Part shown: positions 20,963 to 31,697 of the stretch, piece after piece
Numbering within the stretch: the first letter of the stretch is position 1
Layout of the letters: each line of letters starts with the position of its first letter
NCBI GenBank assembly: GCA_015680685.1
Contig: MNCI01029492.1
Location: 1,761,411 to 1,793,352 of the forward strand
Source of the DNA: Gnetum montanum
Lineage: Eukaryota > Streptophyta > Gnetopsida > Gnetales > Gnetaceae
Direction of reading: 5' to 3'
DNA length: 31,942 nt
Position numbers and translations under genes: made by a program
The notes under the pieces: model-generated
What the model saw: only the letters and a program-made list of their open reading frames with translations
Database searches by the model: none
What the model was told of the DNA's origin: nothing

Positions 20963-21184
20963 TGAAATTGATGACATACTTGAATCAAATTCCTATTAAA
21001 CACTTATTTGTATTATGAGCGAATTACATCAAATTGTAGAGAGAAAGTTTGATGAACAAAAAAATGCAATTCTGAAATTTTTGAAATTATGAAATTGATG
21101 ACATACCTGAACCACATTCACAAGAAGCACTTATTTGTAGCATGAGAAAATTACACTAGATTGTAGAGAGTAGGTTTTGATGTG
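20963..21184. repeat. Imperfect tandem duplication, 127 bp period
   Basis: TGAAATTGATGACATACTTGA at 20963 recurs as TGAAATTGATGACATACCTGA at 21090. Both copies continue with CACTTATTTGTA, a TGAG block and ATTGTAGAGAG. Confidence 0.75.
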
Positions 21185-21235
21185 TTATAGATTTTTAGAG
21201 CATGCAGGCAAATATGTAGATATGGTTATGGTTGA

Positions 21236-21278
21236 TGATGAATCATTTTTTGCTTAGGCCCTGATATTGGATCACATG
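21236..21278 (+). repeat. Split LTR (LTR-D), left piece
   Basis: TGATGAATC... looks like an LTR start. Its last five bases (ACATG) are the target of Element 3. Joined to 31125 it continues into a GATATC-type stretch and a TATA-like CTCTAAATACAAC, as expected of a family LTR. The start may be three bases earlier, because TGATG is repeated. Confidence 0.6.
21274..21278. repeat. Target-site duplication of Element 3, left copy
   Basis: ACATG directly precedes TGATGAACCG at 21279 and is repeated at 31120-31124, just after the 3' LTR. Confidence 0.9.
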
Positions 21279-21361
21279 TGATGAACCGCAATATCACGTC
21301 CACGATATCAGATCCAACCATGCGATGTCGGATACCCGATATCATGGCTTGTCTCCTTACC

Positions 21362-21369
21362 TATAAATA
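21362..21369 (+). promoter_or_regulatory. TATA box driving Element 3
   Basis: TATAAATA in the context CCTATAAATAAGAGGTG, directly downstream of the palindromes. The same block is at 30448-30455 in the 3' LTR. Confidence 0.75.
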
Positions 21370-21536
21370 AGAGGTGATTCCCTTGGTTTCCACATTAGAT
21401 AGTTAGTCCCTTAGCCAAACTCTTGTCATTTTTTCCCTCCAAAGTTAGAATTATTTTTGTGTGCCCACAGTAAGAGTCATAGAGTGAATGGATCTTTATT
21501 CAATTATTGTGTACCTGAGCACACTTTGTGTACGGC

Positions 21537-21542
21537 AATAAA
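21537..21542 (+). promoter_or_regulatory. Poly(A) signal in the Element 3 5' LTR
   Basis: AATAAA inside GGCAATAAAGATGAAC, a block conserved in nearly all LTRs of the family (also 30622-30627 and 31346-31351). It would define the R/U5 border. Confidence 0.5.
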
Positions 21543-22086
21543 GATGAACTTTATGATAAACCTTGCATCATATAGAATAGATTAATTAGAGTTAATTATT
21601 ATTTAATATTTTTCTAGTTGATTAATGATTTCTATCACCCTACAACTTTCTTAGTTAAATACACTCAATACGAATGCTTCAAGCAGGTGTGTAGCGCTTG
21701 GTAACCCAGTAACGATTAGCATTTGGTAATTCCAGCAACGTTGCATTGGTTCAGGATGTGTACAGCAAGTGGGAATGGATACTAGTATTAGGAGTAATTA
21801 GAACTTAGTTAATGAGTAGTTAAATTATATTAGTTACTTAGTTATCTATCTCCCCCTCCTTACTAGCACAGGATATAAAACACATAAAAACTATAAAAAT
21901 CATATGCCTCAACCTTACTTAACCATACAACTGTGACATACAAGTAAGTTTGGGAAGATAATGATTAACCAACCCGTTATTATTCCACAAAGGCGCATAG
22001 GCACTTAGTCCTTGGAATTCGACTGGGTCGTGCGTGAAACGCTCGTATTCATATGGTTGAGCGTAGGGGTACCTCGCCACTCATCA

Positions 22087-22106
22087 TTGGCACTGTTTCC
22101 AGGGAC
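22087..22106 (+). other. Element 3 primer-binding site, degenerate
   Basis: TTGGCACTGTTTCCAGGGAC directly follows the LTR. It aligns with TTGGCGCCGTTGCTGGGGAC of Element 2 with a few mismatches, mainly transitions. Confidence 0.75.
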
Positions 22107-22217
22107 TTAGTTGTTTGTGCGCTAAGTAGAGCTTAGAAATCATTCACATCGTTGGAATGAACCCTTAGGGTTGGTTAAGGAAAAGATAATAGTACATTGC
22201 ACACTAAACAAGAAAAG

Positions 22218-24673
22218 ATGTCTTCTTCTTCACACAAAAGCACTTCATCACCTAGGACTAACACAAGAAGCAATCAACAGCAGGATACACATGACGTTGA
22301 TCTGCCAATCCCTCAACAGTTTTGTGTGGTATATATTCATCTCGATGAATATGTACCCGACTTCACCTTTATTCTCCATCAAGACAAACAACTGTGTTGG
22401 TGTGACTTGGAAGGTAACATAGTGTTACCTCCTAACCTTTTAGTCCCAAGTATGCTTCTTCATGCTCTCACATGAATAGGCATGCAACACTTACACGCAG
22501 AGTATGTTGTGCAAGACTATGATTAGAGAGACTATCATCCCACAGAGGTGCAACGTCAAAGGGATTTGCAACAAGAGAGACACCATAAGTCCTTGAAGGG
22601 AAAATGGTCTAAGGATGCCCCCGCATTTTAAGCAAAATTGAGGGTGATGAACCTGCCTCAGGTAGTCACCCACATAAAAACGATGCTCTTCCCCTTGAAT
22701 TTGGCCAATGGGTTGTGTATCAGAACCTTCATTCTACCATTCATAACCTAGGTGTTGATACCAATGGACACAAAGTGTCTGAAAAAGAAATAAGGACACA
22801 AGACAAAGGTGGGCATTCTAATCGCAATCACGATCGAGGCAAAGACCATCGAAGAGAAGGTAGTAGGAACCATCATGGTGGCGGTTCTCCTTCTTCTTCA
22901 CCTTCATCATCTCCTTCACCCTCTCCTTCAGTGTCTAGATGTAGCCATAGAGAAACAGATCGTGAGGATAAGGGTAAACAAAGTGGAAGTCACAAACAAG
23001 ACAACCAAGATAGAGGATAAGGGCACTCTAGGGAATCACGCCATAGAAGAAGGGAGAGTAGGGAACAGCGTAGGCACCATAGACGCCATGAACGAGATGA
23101 TCATGATGAACCCCTACTCGCTACCCGAAGCATGCTAGACATAACTGAGGCCATGAGAGTTCCAACAAGGCACCAAAAAGATAGTAGGATCAAGAGGTTA
23201 GACATGAATAACATCCCACGATTTGAAGGGGGATATAACGCTGATCCTCAAAATCACTTACAAGAATTTCATGATGCATGTGCCTTGCAAAACATAGAAA
23301 ACAAGTGGCAAAAACTTAAGTTGTTCCCACAAACACTAATAAAAGAAGTTGAAAGCTAGTACCAGTCCTTAGAACCAGAATCCATTCGTAGGTGGAGTAC
23401 TATGTTAGAATTGTTCAACGATAAGTACCAAACGTACTCTCGAGTGTCTAACTTACGAAAGCAAATCCAAGGATGGAAACAAGGAAGTCATGAACCCTTG
23501 GATGCTACCATGGGTTATTATTATGCACTATTACATCGTTGTCCTAGCCATGGTTATTTGCAGCGAGATTAGCTATGCCATCTCATAGATGGGCTTAGGC
23601 ATAAAACAAGAAGAACCCTTGGGACTTATGCCCAAGGAAGGTTATCCGAGCTTAGGTCTCATCAAATTCACAAACTATTGGAGTCAATTGCTAAGGAAGA
23701 AGGTGAGTTACGAAAGAGAGAGAGTGCAGAAGAATATAACCGAGATCCTTCCCTCTAGAAGAAGGGAGTAAGATTTTGTGAGGATGAGGAAGAGCCACCA
23801 CTCGAAGAGATGTTGAATAGGAAAACCTTACCTATCCAAAAGTTAGCATCAGAAGTATCGATAAAGGTAGACCAAATGTGGGACTCCTTGGATAGTAGGT
23901 TTCAAACTATTCTCAAAGTAGTAGAGGAGTCTAGAGAGCGAGGTAGTGATCATGACAAAAGAAAAAAAAGAGAAGCAAAAAATGCACATAACAAGGGTAA
24001 GGGTAAATTTGCTATTATTGAAGAGGTTGTCGACTCAAATACAGATGATGATAGTGGATGCGAGATATGTCAATACGACCATCCTAAGGGATGTTGCCCT
24101 GTGATCTCACATCTGTAGGAGTCTGAGATGTATGCACTTAATCCACGTTTAAACAAACGGCAAACATCCTAGCCGTTACCATATCCCCAAGGTAACCCAA
24201 GGTAGTTCCATCAACCTTTAATGTATTATCCAAGTGGAACTCCACCACAACCGATTGAGCAACATCAACAATGGCAGCACCCACAATCATGGGGAATGCC
24301 ACCACCAAGGCAACAATATCCTTACTGGCAACCTGACCCATATGGATATTATGTGCAACATCAAATCTCTCCACGTGACTCTGTTGGTCACGTTACTCCC
24401 CAACATCACTACCAAGCCTGCGAGTACTATAGGACTCCCTCTCCTAGGGGCAATATTCCACAAGGGTACCATCCTTCAAATCTGGCCGCATCTCTCCCAC
24501 CAATAACTCCATTACCACCTACTCCAGCAATGCAAGGTGAACTCCCTGCTCAACCACAGCAACGTAATGCCATAAGGGCTGTTAATTTTCAACCTACTAT
24601 TGGTTCTGACAACCGTATGAAGAAAAGATCTTTCTTCAGAACCAACAATTCAACCAAGCCTTTACAACCCTAA
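22218..24673 (+). pseudogene. Element 3 gag
   Basis: It starts at ATG 22218 (MSSSSHKS), about 110 bp after the PBS. The N-terminal part is in one frame to about 22620, then shifts to the frame used by the rest of gag-pol. A basic Arg/His/Ser-rich region includes a PSSSPSSSPSPSPS run (about 22885-22940). The capsid-like domain (about 23130-23760) has RFEGGYNADPQNHLQEF, WQKLKLFPQTL, MLELFNDKYQTYSRV, LRKQIQGWKQG and TLGTYAQGRL. A zinc knuckle CEICQYDHPKGCC (24059-24097) has CX2CX3HX4C spacing. A Pro/Gln/Tyr-rich tail follows. In-frame stops include 23357-23359 and 23570-23572. The domain matches the Gag of Element 2 block by block. Confidence 0.85.
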
Positions 24674-25252
24674 GCGGCTGAGTCTTTGGACGTCTCCGTA
24701 TCAAGTAAAGCTTCAGAGCCCCCTTCGAACTCAACATCGCATTCAAAGCATTTGGTCACGTTAACACATGTTGTTACTGATTAGATCAAAGCTGGCTACA
24801 TTCCCAGGAAATTCTCTGATCCTGGGAGTCCCCTAATATATCTACAAATTGCTGGGAATGAGCCATGCAAGGCTCTTTTGGATTCAGGTTCCGGTGTCAA
24901 CCTAATATCCCAAGAAATGTATAAGGCCTGGAACCTGCCTCCATTAAAAAAGAGCAACATCTATTTAGAGTTGGCTGACCAGTCCATCACTATTTTCTTG
25001 GGATTAGTGGAGGACATTATTACCACTATTTGTGGATGGTCATATACAGCTAACTTCTTGGTGATTCAAGTGAACAACAGTAAGGGGGACTTCCCAATCA
25101 TAATGGGAAGGGCATGGCTAAGCATTATTGATGCACGCTTAGGAATCTGTGATCTTTCCCTAGAAATATCTAAGGAAAATGCTTTCGAAAAAATTGAGAA
25201 GAAGAAAGTTCCATGCATCGCATACAACGACATAGGGTGTAATTGTATATAG
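24674..25252 (+). pseudogene. Element 3 protease
   Basis: In the same frame as gag. The active-site loop ALLDSGSGVNLIS (about 24872-24910) is a retropepsin D-S-G motif, and FPIIMGRAWLSIIDA (about 25091-25135) is the second conserved block. It would cleave the Gag-Pol polyprotein. One stop precedes the loop (TAG near 24783) and one ends the segment at 25252. The catalytic Asp is intact. Confidence 0.82.
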
Positions 25253-26650
25253 ATATCATGGGTTATGCAAAGTCTAACATTGTTTGCATGCAATCAGTGT
25301 GCACAAATGATCAATATACAAAGGTGCCTATATGCAACAACCACATGACAAGAAGACACCTAGTGGTTGATAGCTAATTAAGAAAGCAACTCACTTATAT
25401 GCATGGAACTAACTAAGGGTTTGACTTGTGCTTACATAGATAGCATAGATGGATTAGAGTAAGTCCACTACCAACTTCCAAGTCCTAACCTAGAAAACAT
25501 CAACCAGGGGAAGTTGGAAATTCCTAAGAAATTTAAACAAGAGCCCTTAAAGCTAAAACCATTTCCCACTAGTATGGAATACACGTTCCTTAATAATGGA
25601 AAACTGGTAATCAACAACGCAAGACTTACTTCGCAACAAAAAGAGAGTTTGCTAAAGGTAATAGACAAGTGGTCAAAAGCCTTCACCTGGTCATATCCAG
25701 AATTAACTAGAATAGATCCTAGGATATGCCAGCATAGGATTTACACTAACTCCTCCATGAAGCCTCGAAAACAACCACAAAGGCGATTGAACCCAAAGTT
25801 GAAGCAAGTAGTAAAAGATGAAATCAAACAGCTTCTAAAGGCTAGGTTCATATACCCCATTGCTGATAGCGAATGGGTTAGCCCCTTGGTAATCTTGCCT
25901 AAGAAGGCAGGCAAATGGAGGGTGTGCATAGATTTTAGGCTACTAAACATGGCAAAATTCAAGGATCACTTTCTGTTGCCATTTGTTGACCAAGTCTTAG
26001 ACACAATTGCAGGGCATCGCTATTATAGTTTTCTAGATGGATATAATAGATACAACCAAATACAAATAGCCCTAGAAGACTAAGCCAAAACTACGTTCAC
26101 CAATCCTTGGGGAACGTTTGCATACAAACAAATGTTGTTTGGCTTGTGTAATGCCCCCACAACGTTTCAACGCTTAGTTCTAAGCATATTTTAGCAGCAG
26201 ATAGGAAATGGTGTGGAAGTCTTTATGGATGACTTCTCCACTTATGGAGCAAGTTTTGATCAGGCCTTAGATCGATTAGAGAAAGTGCTAAAAAGATGTG
26301 TAGAAACTAATTTGAGGCTCAACTGGCAAAAAATCCATTTGATGGTCCAAGAAGGTGTAGTACTTGGGCATAAAATCTCACATGCAAGGATAGAGGTAGA
26401 CCTTGAGAAAATCAAAGCCATCCAAGGAATTACCCATCAACTGGAAACTGTCAAAGACATTTGGTCATTCCTTGGACACAATGGCTACTATAGGAGATTC
26501 ATAGAGAACTTTTCAAAGATTGTCAAACCATTGGTAGAGTTAATGAAAAAGGACGTACCCTTCGAGTGGACCAAGGAATGCGAACTAGCTTTCCAAACTC
26601 TGAAACAGAAGCTGGTAGAAACACCCATTCTACAAGCTCCTGACTAGTCG
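25253..26650 (+). pseudogene. Element 3 reverse transcriptase
   Basis: The domain proper runs from about 25650 to 26400. Motifs are FTWSYPELTRIDPRICQH, CIDFRLLN, LDGYNRYNQI, a TFAYKQMLFGLCNAPTTFQR stretch (26119-26178) and the catalytic VFMDDFSTYG, with both aspartates present. A connection region WSFLGHNGYYRRFIENFSK follows. Stops sit at 26081-26083 and 26192-26194, and again at 26645-26647. Unlike Element 1, the catalytic loop is intact, so stops and not active-site loss disable it. The stretch 25253-25513 between protease and RT is a decayed linker. Confidence 0.88.
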
Positions 26651-27122
26651 AAACCATTCCATGTCATGATTGACGCATCCAACTATGCCTTAGAAGCCAT
26701 GCTTACATAGCTAGATGACCAAAAACATCCTTACCACATCCACTGTGCAAGTAAAAGTATCGCTGGTGCACAAATCAACTACACTACTATAGAAAAAGAA
26801 TTAATGGTTGTAGTGTTTGCACTAGAAAAATTTAGACACTATGTGTTGGGGTACAAAGTATTCATACACATAGAATAGTGCAATCTAATTCCTCATGAAT
26901 AAGCCAATGGTAAGCCCCCATATTATACGATGGCTGGTAATCCTAAAAGATTTCGATTTAACAATGATCGATCATAAAGGCACCGAGAATGTAGTTGCCG
27001 ATCATTTATCTCGGTTGCGCTGGGATAGCAAAGAGGATGAGTATCCAATTTCTGATCATTTCCCTGATGAGTTCCTCTTTGCCGGTGTAGTGAATAACCA
27101 ATCACCCATGGAGAAAAACTAG
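26651..27122 (+). pseudogene. Element 3 RNase H
   Basis: FHVMIDASNYALEAML carries the first Asp and EKELMVVVFALEKFRHY the Glu. The next Asp region reads VFIHIE followed by a stop, so it is lost. A frameshift near 26885 moves the frame, which continues NKPMVSPHIIRW, DFDLTMIDHKG and ENVVADHLSRL. No second RNase H follows, in contrast to Element 1. Confidence 0.85.
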
Positions 27123-28470
27123 TATAGTAGCATTCTTACCTATCTCCTCATCCAACAAACACCACAAGAGCTAGACCTTAAGCAGAAACAATAGTTTCTT
27201 CATAGAGCCAAGTACTTCATGGACATCAATGGACAACTTTACAAAGTATGTCCTGATGGCTTGGTTCGATGGTGTGTTCCCAATAGAGATCAACTAAGAG
27301 TTCTCCAAGATGCTCATGAGGGCCCTTGTGGGGGTCATTATGCTGGGAGATGAACAACCATTAAGATCCTACTTATAGGATATTATTGGCCTACCTTCTT
27401 CCGGGACACTCATCAATTCGTCCAATTTTATGAGCGCTGTCAACGTGATGGGGGAATGACTGCCAAAATGGAGGATCCGCAACAATGGATTCAACCGTTA
27501 GAACCCTTCAACATCTGGGGGATTGATTTCATGGGGCCCATTACACCAATGTCCAATGGAAAAGCTTACATCATAGTTACTGTAGACTACTTAACAAAAT
27601 GGGCCGAAGCAACTGCAGTTAAAGATTGCATATCATCTACAGCTACACGATTTGTTCAACAATAAGTCATCAACAGGTTTGGTGTGCCATGTGCACTTAT
27701 CCTAGATAATGGTACACACTTCATAGGTGCAACTTTTTGGAAGTTAATGCAACGCTTAGGGGTTGAGCATAAATTGACTACACTAGACCACCCCCAAGCA
27801 AACGGTCAAGCCAAGGTCACCAACAGTGAGATTACTAAGATACTGACTAGAACATTTTAGCAAGTATAGGTGAGACTAGAGCACTAAATTAAATGTTACT
27901 CTTTGGTCATACCACTCCACATGGAAACTCCCTATAGGCTACTCTCCCTATGAGTTAGTGTATGGAAAACTTCCAATGCTCCCTATCCAAACTAAGCTAC
28001 GTACACTAGCCACAACATGTGAGCTCAACCTTGACCTTGATCTAGCATAAAAACAAAGATTGATGACTCTTAACTTGCTAAATGAGAACCGACTAGCTGC
28101 CCTGTCATTTAATGAACTACACAAGGCATTTAATAAACAACATCATAACCTAAAAATTAGGAAAGTTAAGTATCAGCCAGGAGATAAGGCTCTCTACTAG
28201 AACCCCACACATGTGTCACAACGTACCAAATTTCAAACACTATGGGAAGGACCTTACATTATCTATGCAACTTTTCCTTCAGGGGCCATGATCATATATA
28301 AACCTGAGAGCCCAAATATGAGACTGTTAGTCAATGTGCAACAAACAAAACCTTTTCATGAGTTTAGGACAGCCAGAACATATGCTACCTTTGTAGGTGG
28401 GCAACCTTGCTCATTATTTCGGATCTCCTCCTTCCAAATTAGTCATGGGGGAGATGGCCACCTCTACTAA
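27123..28470 (+). pseudogene. Element 3 integrase
   Basis: The zinc finger starts HEGPCGGHY and should have two Cys, but the first is Tyr (FYERCQR), a TGT to TAT type change. The core has WGIDFMGPI, VDYLTKWAEA (first Asp) and LDNGTHF (second Asp). The third catalytic residue is Lys in ANGQAKVTN where Glu is expected, a GAG to AAG type change. A frameshift near 27885 follows. The next frame has GYSPYELVYGKLPMLPI, YQPGDKALLY, and the C-terminal WEGPYIIYATFPSGAMIIY to the stop at 28468-28470. No chromodomain. Confidence 0.87.
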
Positions 28471-30349
28471 CCATCGAAGGCCCTCATTTCTTTCTAAGTT
28501 TTTGTTTTACACATTTTTGTTTTGCACATTTCTTTAATCTTTTTTGTTTTTGTTTTACACAATCATTCATATTTTTTACCATTTCTTTGTGCGATTACTT
28601 TATTTTGTTCGTCACCCAATAAGTGTTTATGATGGTGACATGAATAATACCATATTGATTGCTAATGTTTGGATTTTACCTTTGAAGTATGATGTTGATA
28701 TTAAGGTATGGTTCTTTTGATTGAACAGGCAATGAGTCCACGTCATTCATACATCCATAAATCCTATGGTCTCCCTTGGCTTGGACCTATATAGTCCCTT
28801 TCTCTAATAAAACTATTAATGAATTGGTGGCTGGGTATTTCTTAGACTAAGGAAAGACTCAAATGATGAAAAGGGTGTGACTTCAAGGGGATTCTATGCA
28901 TTTGTGCTAGCTATTCTCTTAAGTGCTTGGATGTTTTTTCTTTGGGTTTTCCACCATTCTAACCGTTCATCAAACCTCTGGAAGTTGAGTGCATAAAAAA
29001 ATAAGTCTTTGCATGGTATGGTTCTCACACAAAAAAAAAACAATGAGAATTCAAAGCACACCCCTTAGACACAATAATGAACTTGGGCTACATGCACTGG
29101 TTATGGCATTGGAAAGACATGTTACTCATGCTTGAAGGTTCCCTCTAACTAAGGCCCTTTCTTGCTTCCTAATTCTCCATCTCGCTCTCCTCTGAATGGT
29201 GGTGACTTTTTGTAGAGGCATTCTTGTTGCTTCAAGAGGATAGGTTGGTCAAATGTGTTGATGCGAGGTTACTGAATGTGGTTTGTTGATCCTGGATTTG
29301 GAATGAGTTCTACTTGGTCACATTAACCATAAAACACACACAAGGGACTTTACACAACCTTGTTCTTGGGTTTCCATTCCATTCTCTCCTCTCCACCTTT
29401 CTTTTTCATTTTTCACCTCATTGTTAGTTTTATCATTAGTCTGTATCTTGATTGATGCATTGTTTTTCCTTGGTAAGTTCTTGTGGGTAAGTTTTTAACT
29501 CTTGCTTCAAAATAACATTCCTAGAGCCTACGAACTCTTTGGTTTGTGGGTCTGTTAGGGCATCAAGGGCATGAGCCTGCTTTGGGGAGGACCCATTGGC
29601 ATTCCTTTTTGGTGCATTTGTTAACTTCTTTCCTTTAAACATTTCCTACAATCAACAATTTTTTGTTTCATCCCCATCTATGACATCCATTTTACTGGCG
29701 TTGCCATTGTTGCTTTTTCTCCATCTTTCTTATTCCTTATCTTTTTCCATCCTATCGCTACTAGAGGTTCGCTCTTAGTCATGGGGGCCCTGGCACAAAA
29801 GTTTTTCAATTTTTCCTAACCCCTACACCTTAGGTAGTCACCAATGTTAAATCTCTAGAATCAGTATTTGCCATAACCACAACTCAGCCAGTACACTTTA
29901 CATCGAGGCAAGGTATCAACTGCATTGTGATTTATCTACCCTCGCTCATTAGTGATTGTGTTGTATGTGCAAATGGCGATCATACGATAATGGATTGGAC
30001 CTGGAGGAAACACTCAAGATGGACTGGAACTAGAACATTTACGAAAGGAGGAAGACTGGTGGCGTGGCTATGGGCGAATAACAGAAGGCACAATCTTGGC
30101 ATCGGCAGCAACACGCCTTATTCTTTTCTCTCTATCTCCTTCTCTTCCAGCTGCCAAATAAGGCTGGATGTCATTTATGTATAGTGTTCACCTTTGTGGT
30201 CATGAACACTAATGCTGTCATGTATTGTATTGTTGATCCGTTCACCGGGCACATTGAGTCTATCCCCCTGTTCCACCGTCAATGGTCATTTAGTCAATAA
30301 TCCCATACCTTCCCAATATTTTGTAAGGAACTCAAGGACGAGTTTTCAT
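28471..30349 (+). other. Element 3 3' non-coding region
   Basis: About 1.9 kb between pol and PPT, T-rich at first. Open frames at 29596-29778 and 29927-30184 show no family motif. The last 70 bp (AATAATCCCATACCT...CAAGGACGAGTTTT) match the same place in Element 2, so the 3' end is shared. Whether the rest is a ruin of the ORF2 seen in Element 2 could not be shown. Confidence 0.6.
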
Positions 30350-30354
30350 TCAGT

Positions 30355-30364
30355 CATGGGGGTA
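30355..30364 (+). other. Element 3 polypurine tract
   Basis: CATGGGGGTA lies directly before the 3' LTR, in the context CATTCAGTCATGGGGGTA that is shared with Element 2. Confidence 0.85.
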
Positions 30365-31119
30365 TGATGAACCGCGATATTGTGTCCGCGATATCAGATC
30401 CAACCCTACGATATCGAATACCCGATATCGCGACGTGTCTCCTTGCTTATAAATAAGAGGTGGTGCCCTTGGTTTCCACATTAGACAATTAGTCCCTTAG
30501 CCAAACTCTTGCTATTTTCCCCTCCAGAGTTAGAATTATTTCTGCGTGCCCGCAATAGGGGTCATAGAGTGAACGGATCTTTATTCGAGCATTATGTACC
30601 TGATCACACTTTATGTACAGCAATAAAGATGAACTTTATGAGAAACCTTGTAGCATACACAATAAATTAATTAGCATTAATTATTATTTAATGCTTTCCT
30701 AGTTGATTAATTATTTCTCTTGCCCTACAACTTTCTTAGTTAAATACACTCAGTACGACTGCTTCGAGTAGGCGTGTAGCGCTTGGTAACCCAGTAACGA
30801 TCAGTGTTTGGTAATCCCAGTAGTGTTGCACTAGTTCAGGATGTGTACGGCAAGTGGAAACGAATACTGGTGTTAGGAGTAATTAGAACTTAGTTAATGA
30901 GTAGTTAATTTAGATTAGTTACTTAGTTATCTCTCTCCCCTCCTTACTAGCACAAGATATAAAACACATAAAAGTTATAAAAATCATATGACTCAAGCTT
31001 ACTTAACCATACAACCGTGACATATAAGTAAGTTTGGGAAGATAACGATTAACCAACCCGTCATGTGTGAAATGCTCGTATTCGTATGGTTGAGTGTAGG
31101 GGTACCTCGCTACTCATCA
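30365..31119 (+). repeat. Element 3 3' LTR
   Basis: 755 bp. GATATC palindromes (30376-30431) are better kept than in the 5' LTR, for example ACGATATCGA and CCGATATCGCG. TATA is at 30448-30455 and AATAAA at 30622-30627. It lacks about 54 bp after AACCAACCCGT (31060) that the 5' LTR keeps. Confidence 0.92.
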
Positions 31120-31124
31120 ACATG
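31120..31124. repeat. Target-site duplication of Element 3, right copy
   Basis: ACATG directly after CTCATCA, identical to 21274-21278. Confidence 0.9.
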
Positions 31125-31697
31125 CTACATTATCAGATATCTGATATTGTAGGATGCGTGCCTACCTCTAAATACAACACTTTGTCACATGATTTATCAA
31201 TCTCTCTATTAGTTGTAATGAAGTTCTTGCAATTTGTTTTCTTCAGAGTTAGAATATTTTCTGAGTGCTTGCAGTAGGAGTCAAAGAAGTGTACAAATCT
31301 TTATTTGAGCATTAATGTACCTGAGCATGGTAGTGTAAACATGACAATAAAGATGAGATTTTCTGATCAAACCTTGCAGCACTTAGAATAAATTAATGCT
31401 TTCTTTATGTATTTAATATTCATGCAATCTACTTTAATGAATTTTAACTAAACAATTAATATTGGCTAAATGGCAAACATAAGCACGACCACTTCAAGCA
31501 TACGTTTAATGTTTGGTAATCCCAATAGCGCTTAAAACTTGGTAACTTAGTGGTGCTATAAAGTGTTCAAGATGTGTACATAAAGTGGGAATGAGTGCTT
31601 ATGTTAGGATTAGTGAAGTGTTATTTAGCTACTAGATTAATTAGATTAATTACACATTAAATTCACTTTGTTTCTAGCGCTTAGGCGATTAAACCAT
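31125..31697 (+). repeat. Split LTR (LTR-D), right piece
   Basis: It continues the LTR cut at 21278: ATCAGATATCTGAT palindrome (31133-31146), TATA-like CTCTAAATAC, GAGTGCTTGCAGTAGGAGTC, AATAAA at 31346-31351 and TTTGGTAATCCCAATAGCGC. It ends where another LTR inserted at 31698, so the original LTR 3' end is not in the window. It is close to LTR-C. Confidence 0.75.

Larger units (their letters stand above)
19478..21235. other. AT-rich, repeat-bearing non-coding region
   Basis: 1.76 kb between LTR-C and LTR-D with no coding potential. It includes an (AT)n microsatellite (about 19593-19612), a dispersed motif close to TGCAAAACATTCGTGATT and a 127 bp-period duplication. It could be the internal region of a non-coding LTR element. 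A PBS after 19477 is not recognisable. Confidence 0.5.
21279..22086 (+). repeat. Element 3 5' LTR
   Basis: 808 bp, TGATGAAC to CTCATCA. GATATC-type palindromes lie at about 21288-21345 (several decayed, for example CAATATCAC). The TATA box is at 21362-21369 and AATAAA at 21537-21542. It contains about 54 bp near 21982-22035 that are missing from the 3' LTR. Confidence 0.92.
21279..31119 (+). mobile_element. Element 3: full-length Athila-like Ty3/gypsy retrotransposon
   Basis: A complete 9,841 bp insertion with LTRs of 808 and 755 bp, degenerate PBS, gag, protease, RT, RNase H, integrase and PPT, bounded by the duplication ACATG. The order PR-RT-RH-IN is Ty3/gypsy. The RT stretch FMDDFSTYG...LRLNWQK and the absence of a chromodomain point to the Athila side of the plant non-chromovirus group. 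The coding region has many stops and at least three frameshifts, so the copy is dead. It inserted into an older LTR of its own broader family. Confidence 0.92.

Noticed and set aside
24138-24374. Minus-strand open frame in Element 3 gag
   Set aside because: Antisense to the Pro/Gln-rich gag tail; no motif.
29927-30184. Possible env-like or second gene in Element 3
   Set aside because: Only 85 codons, no signal peptide, membrane segment or family match.
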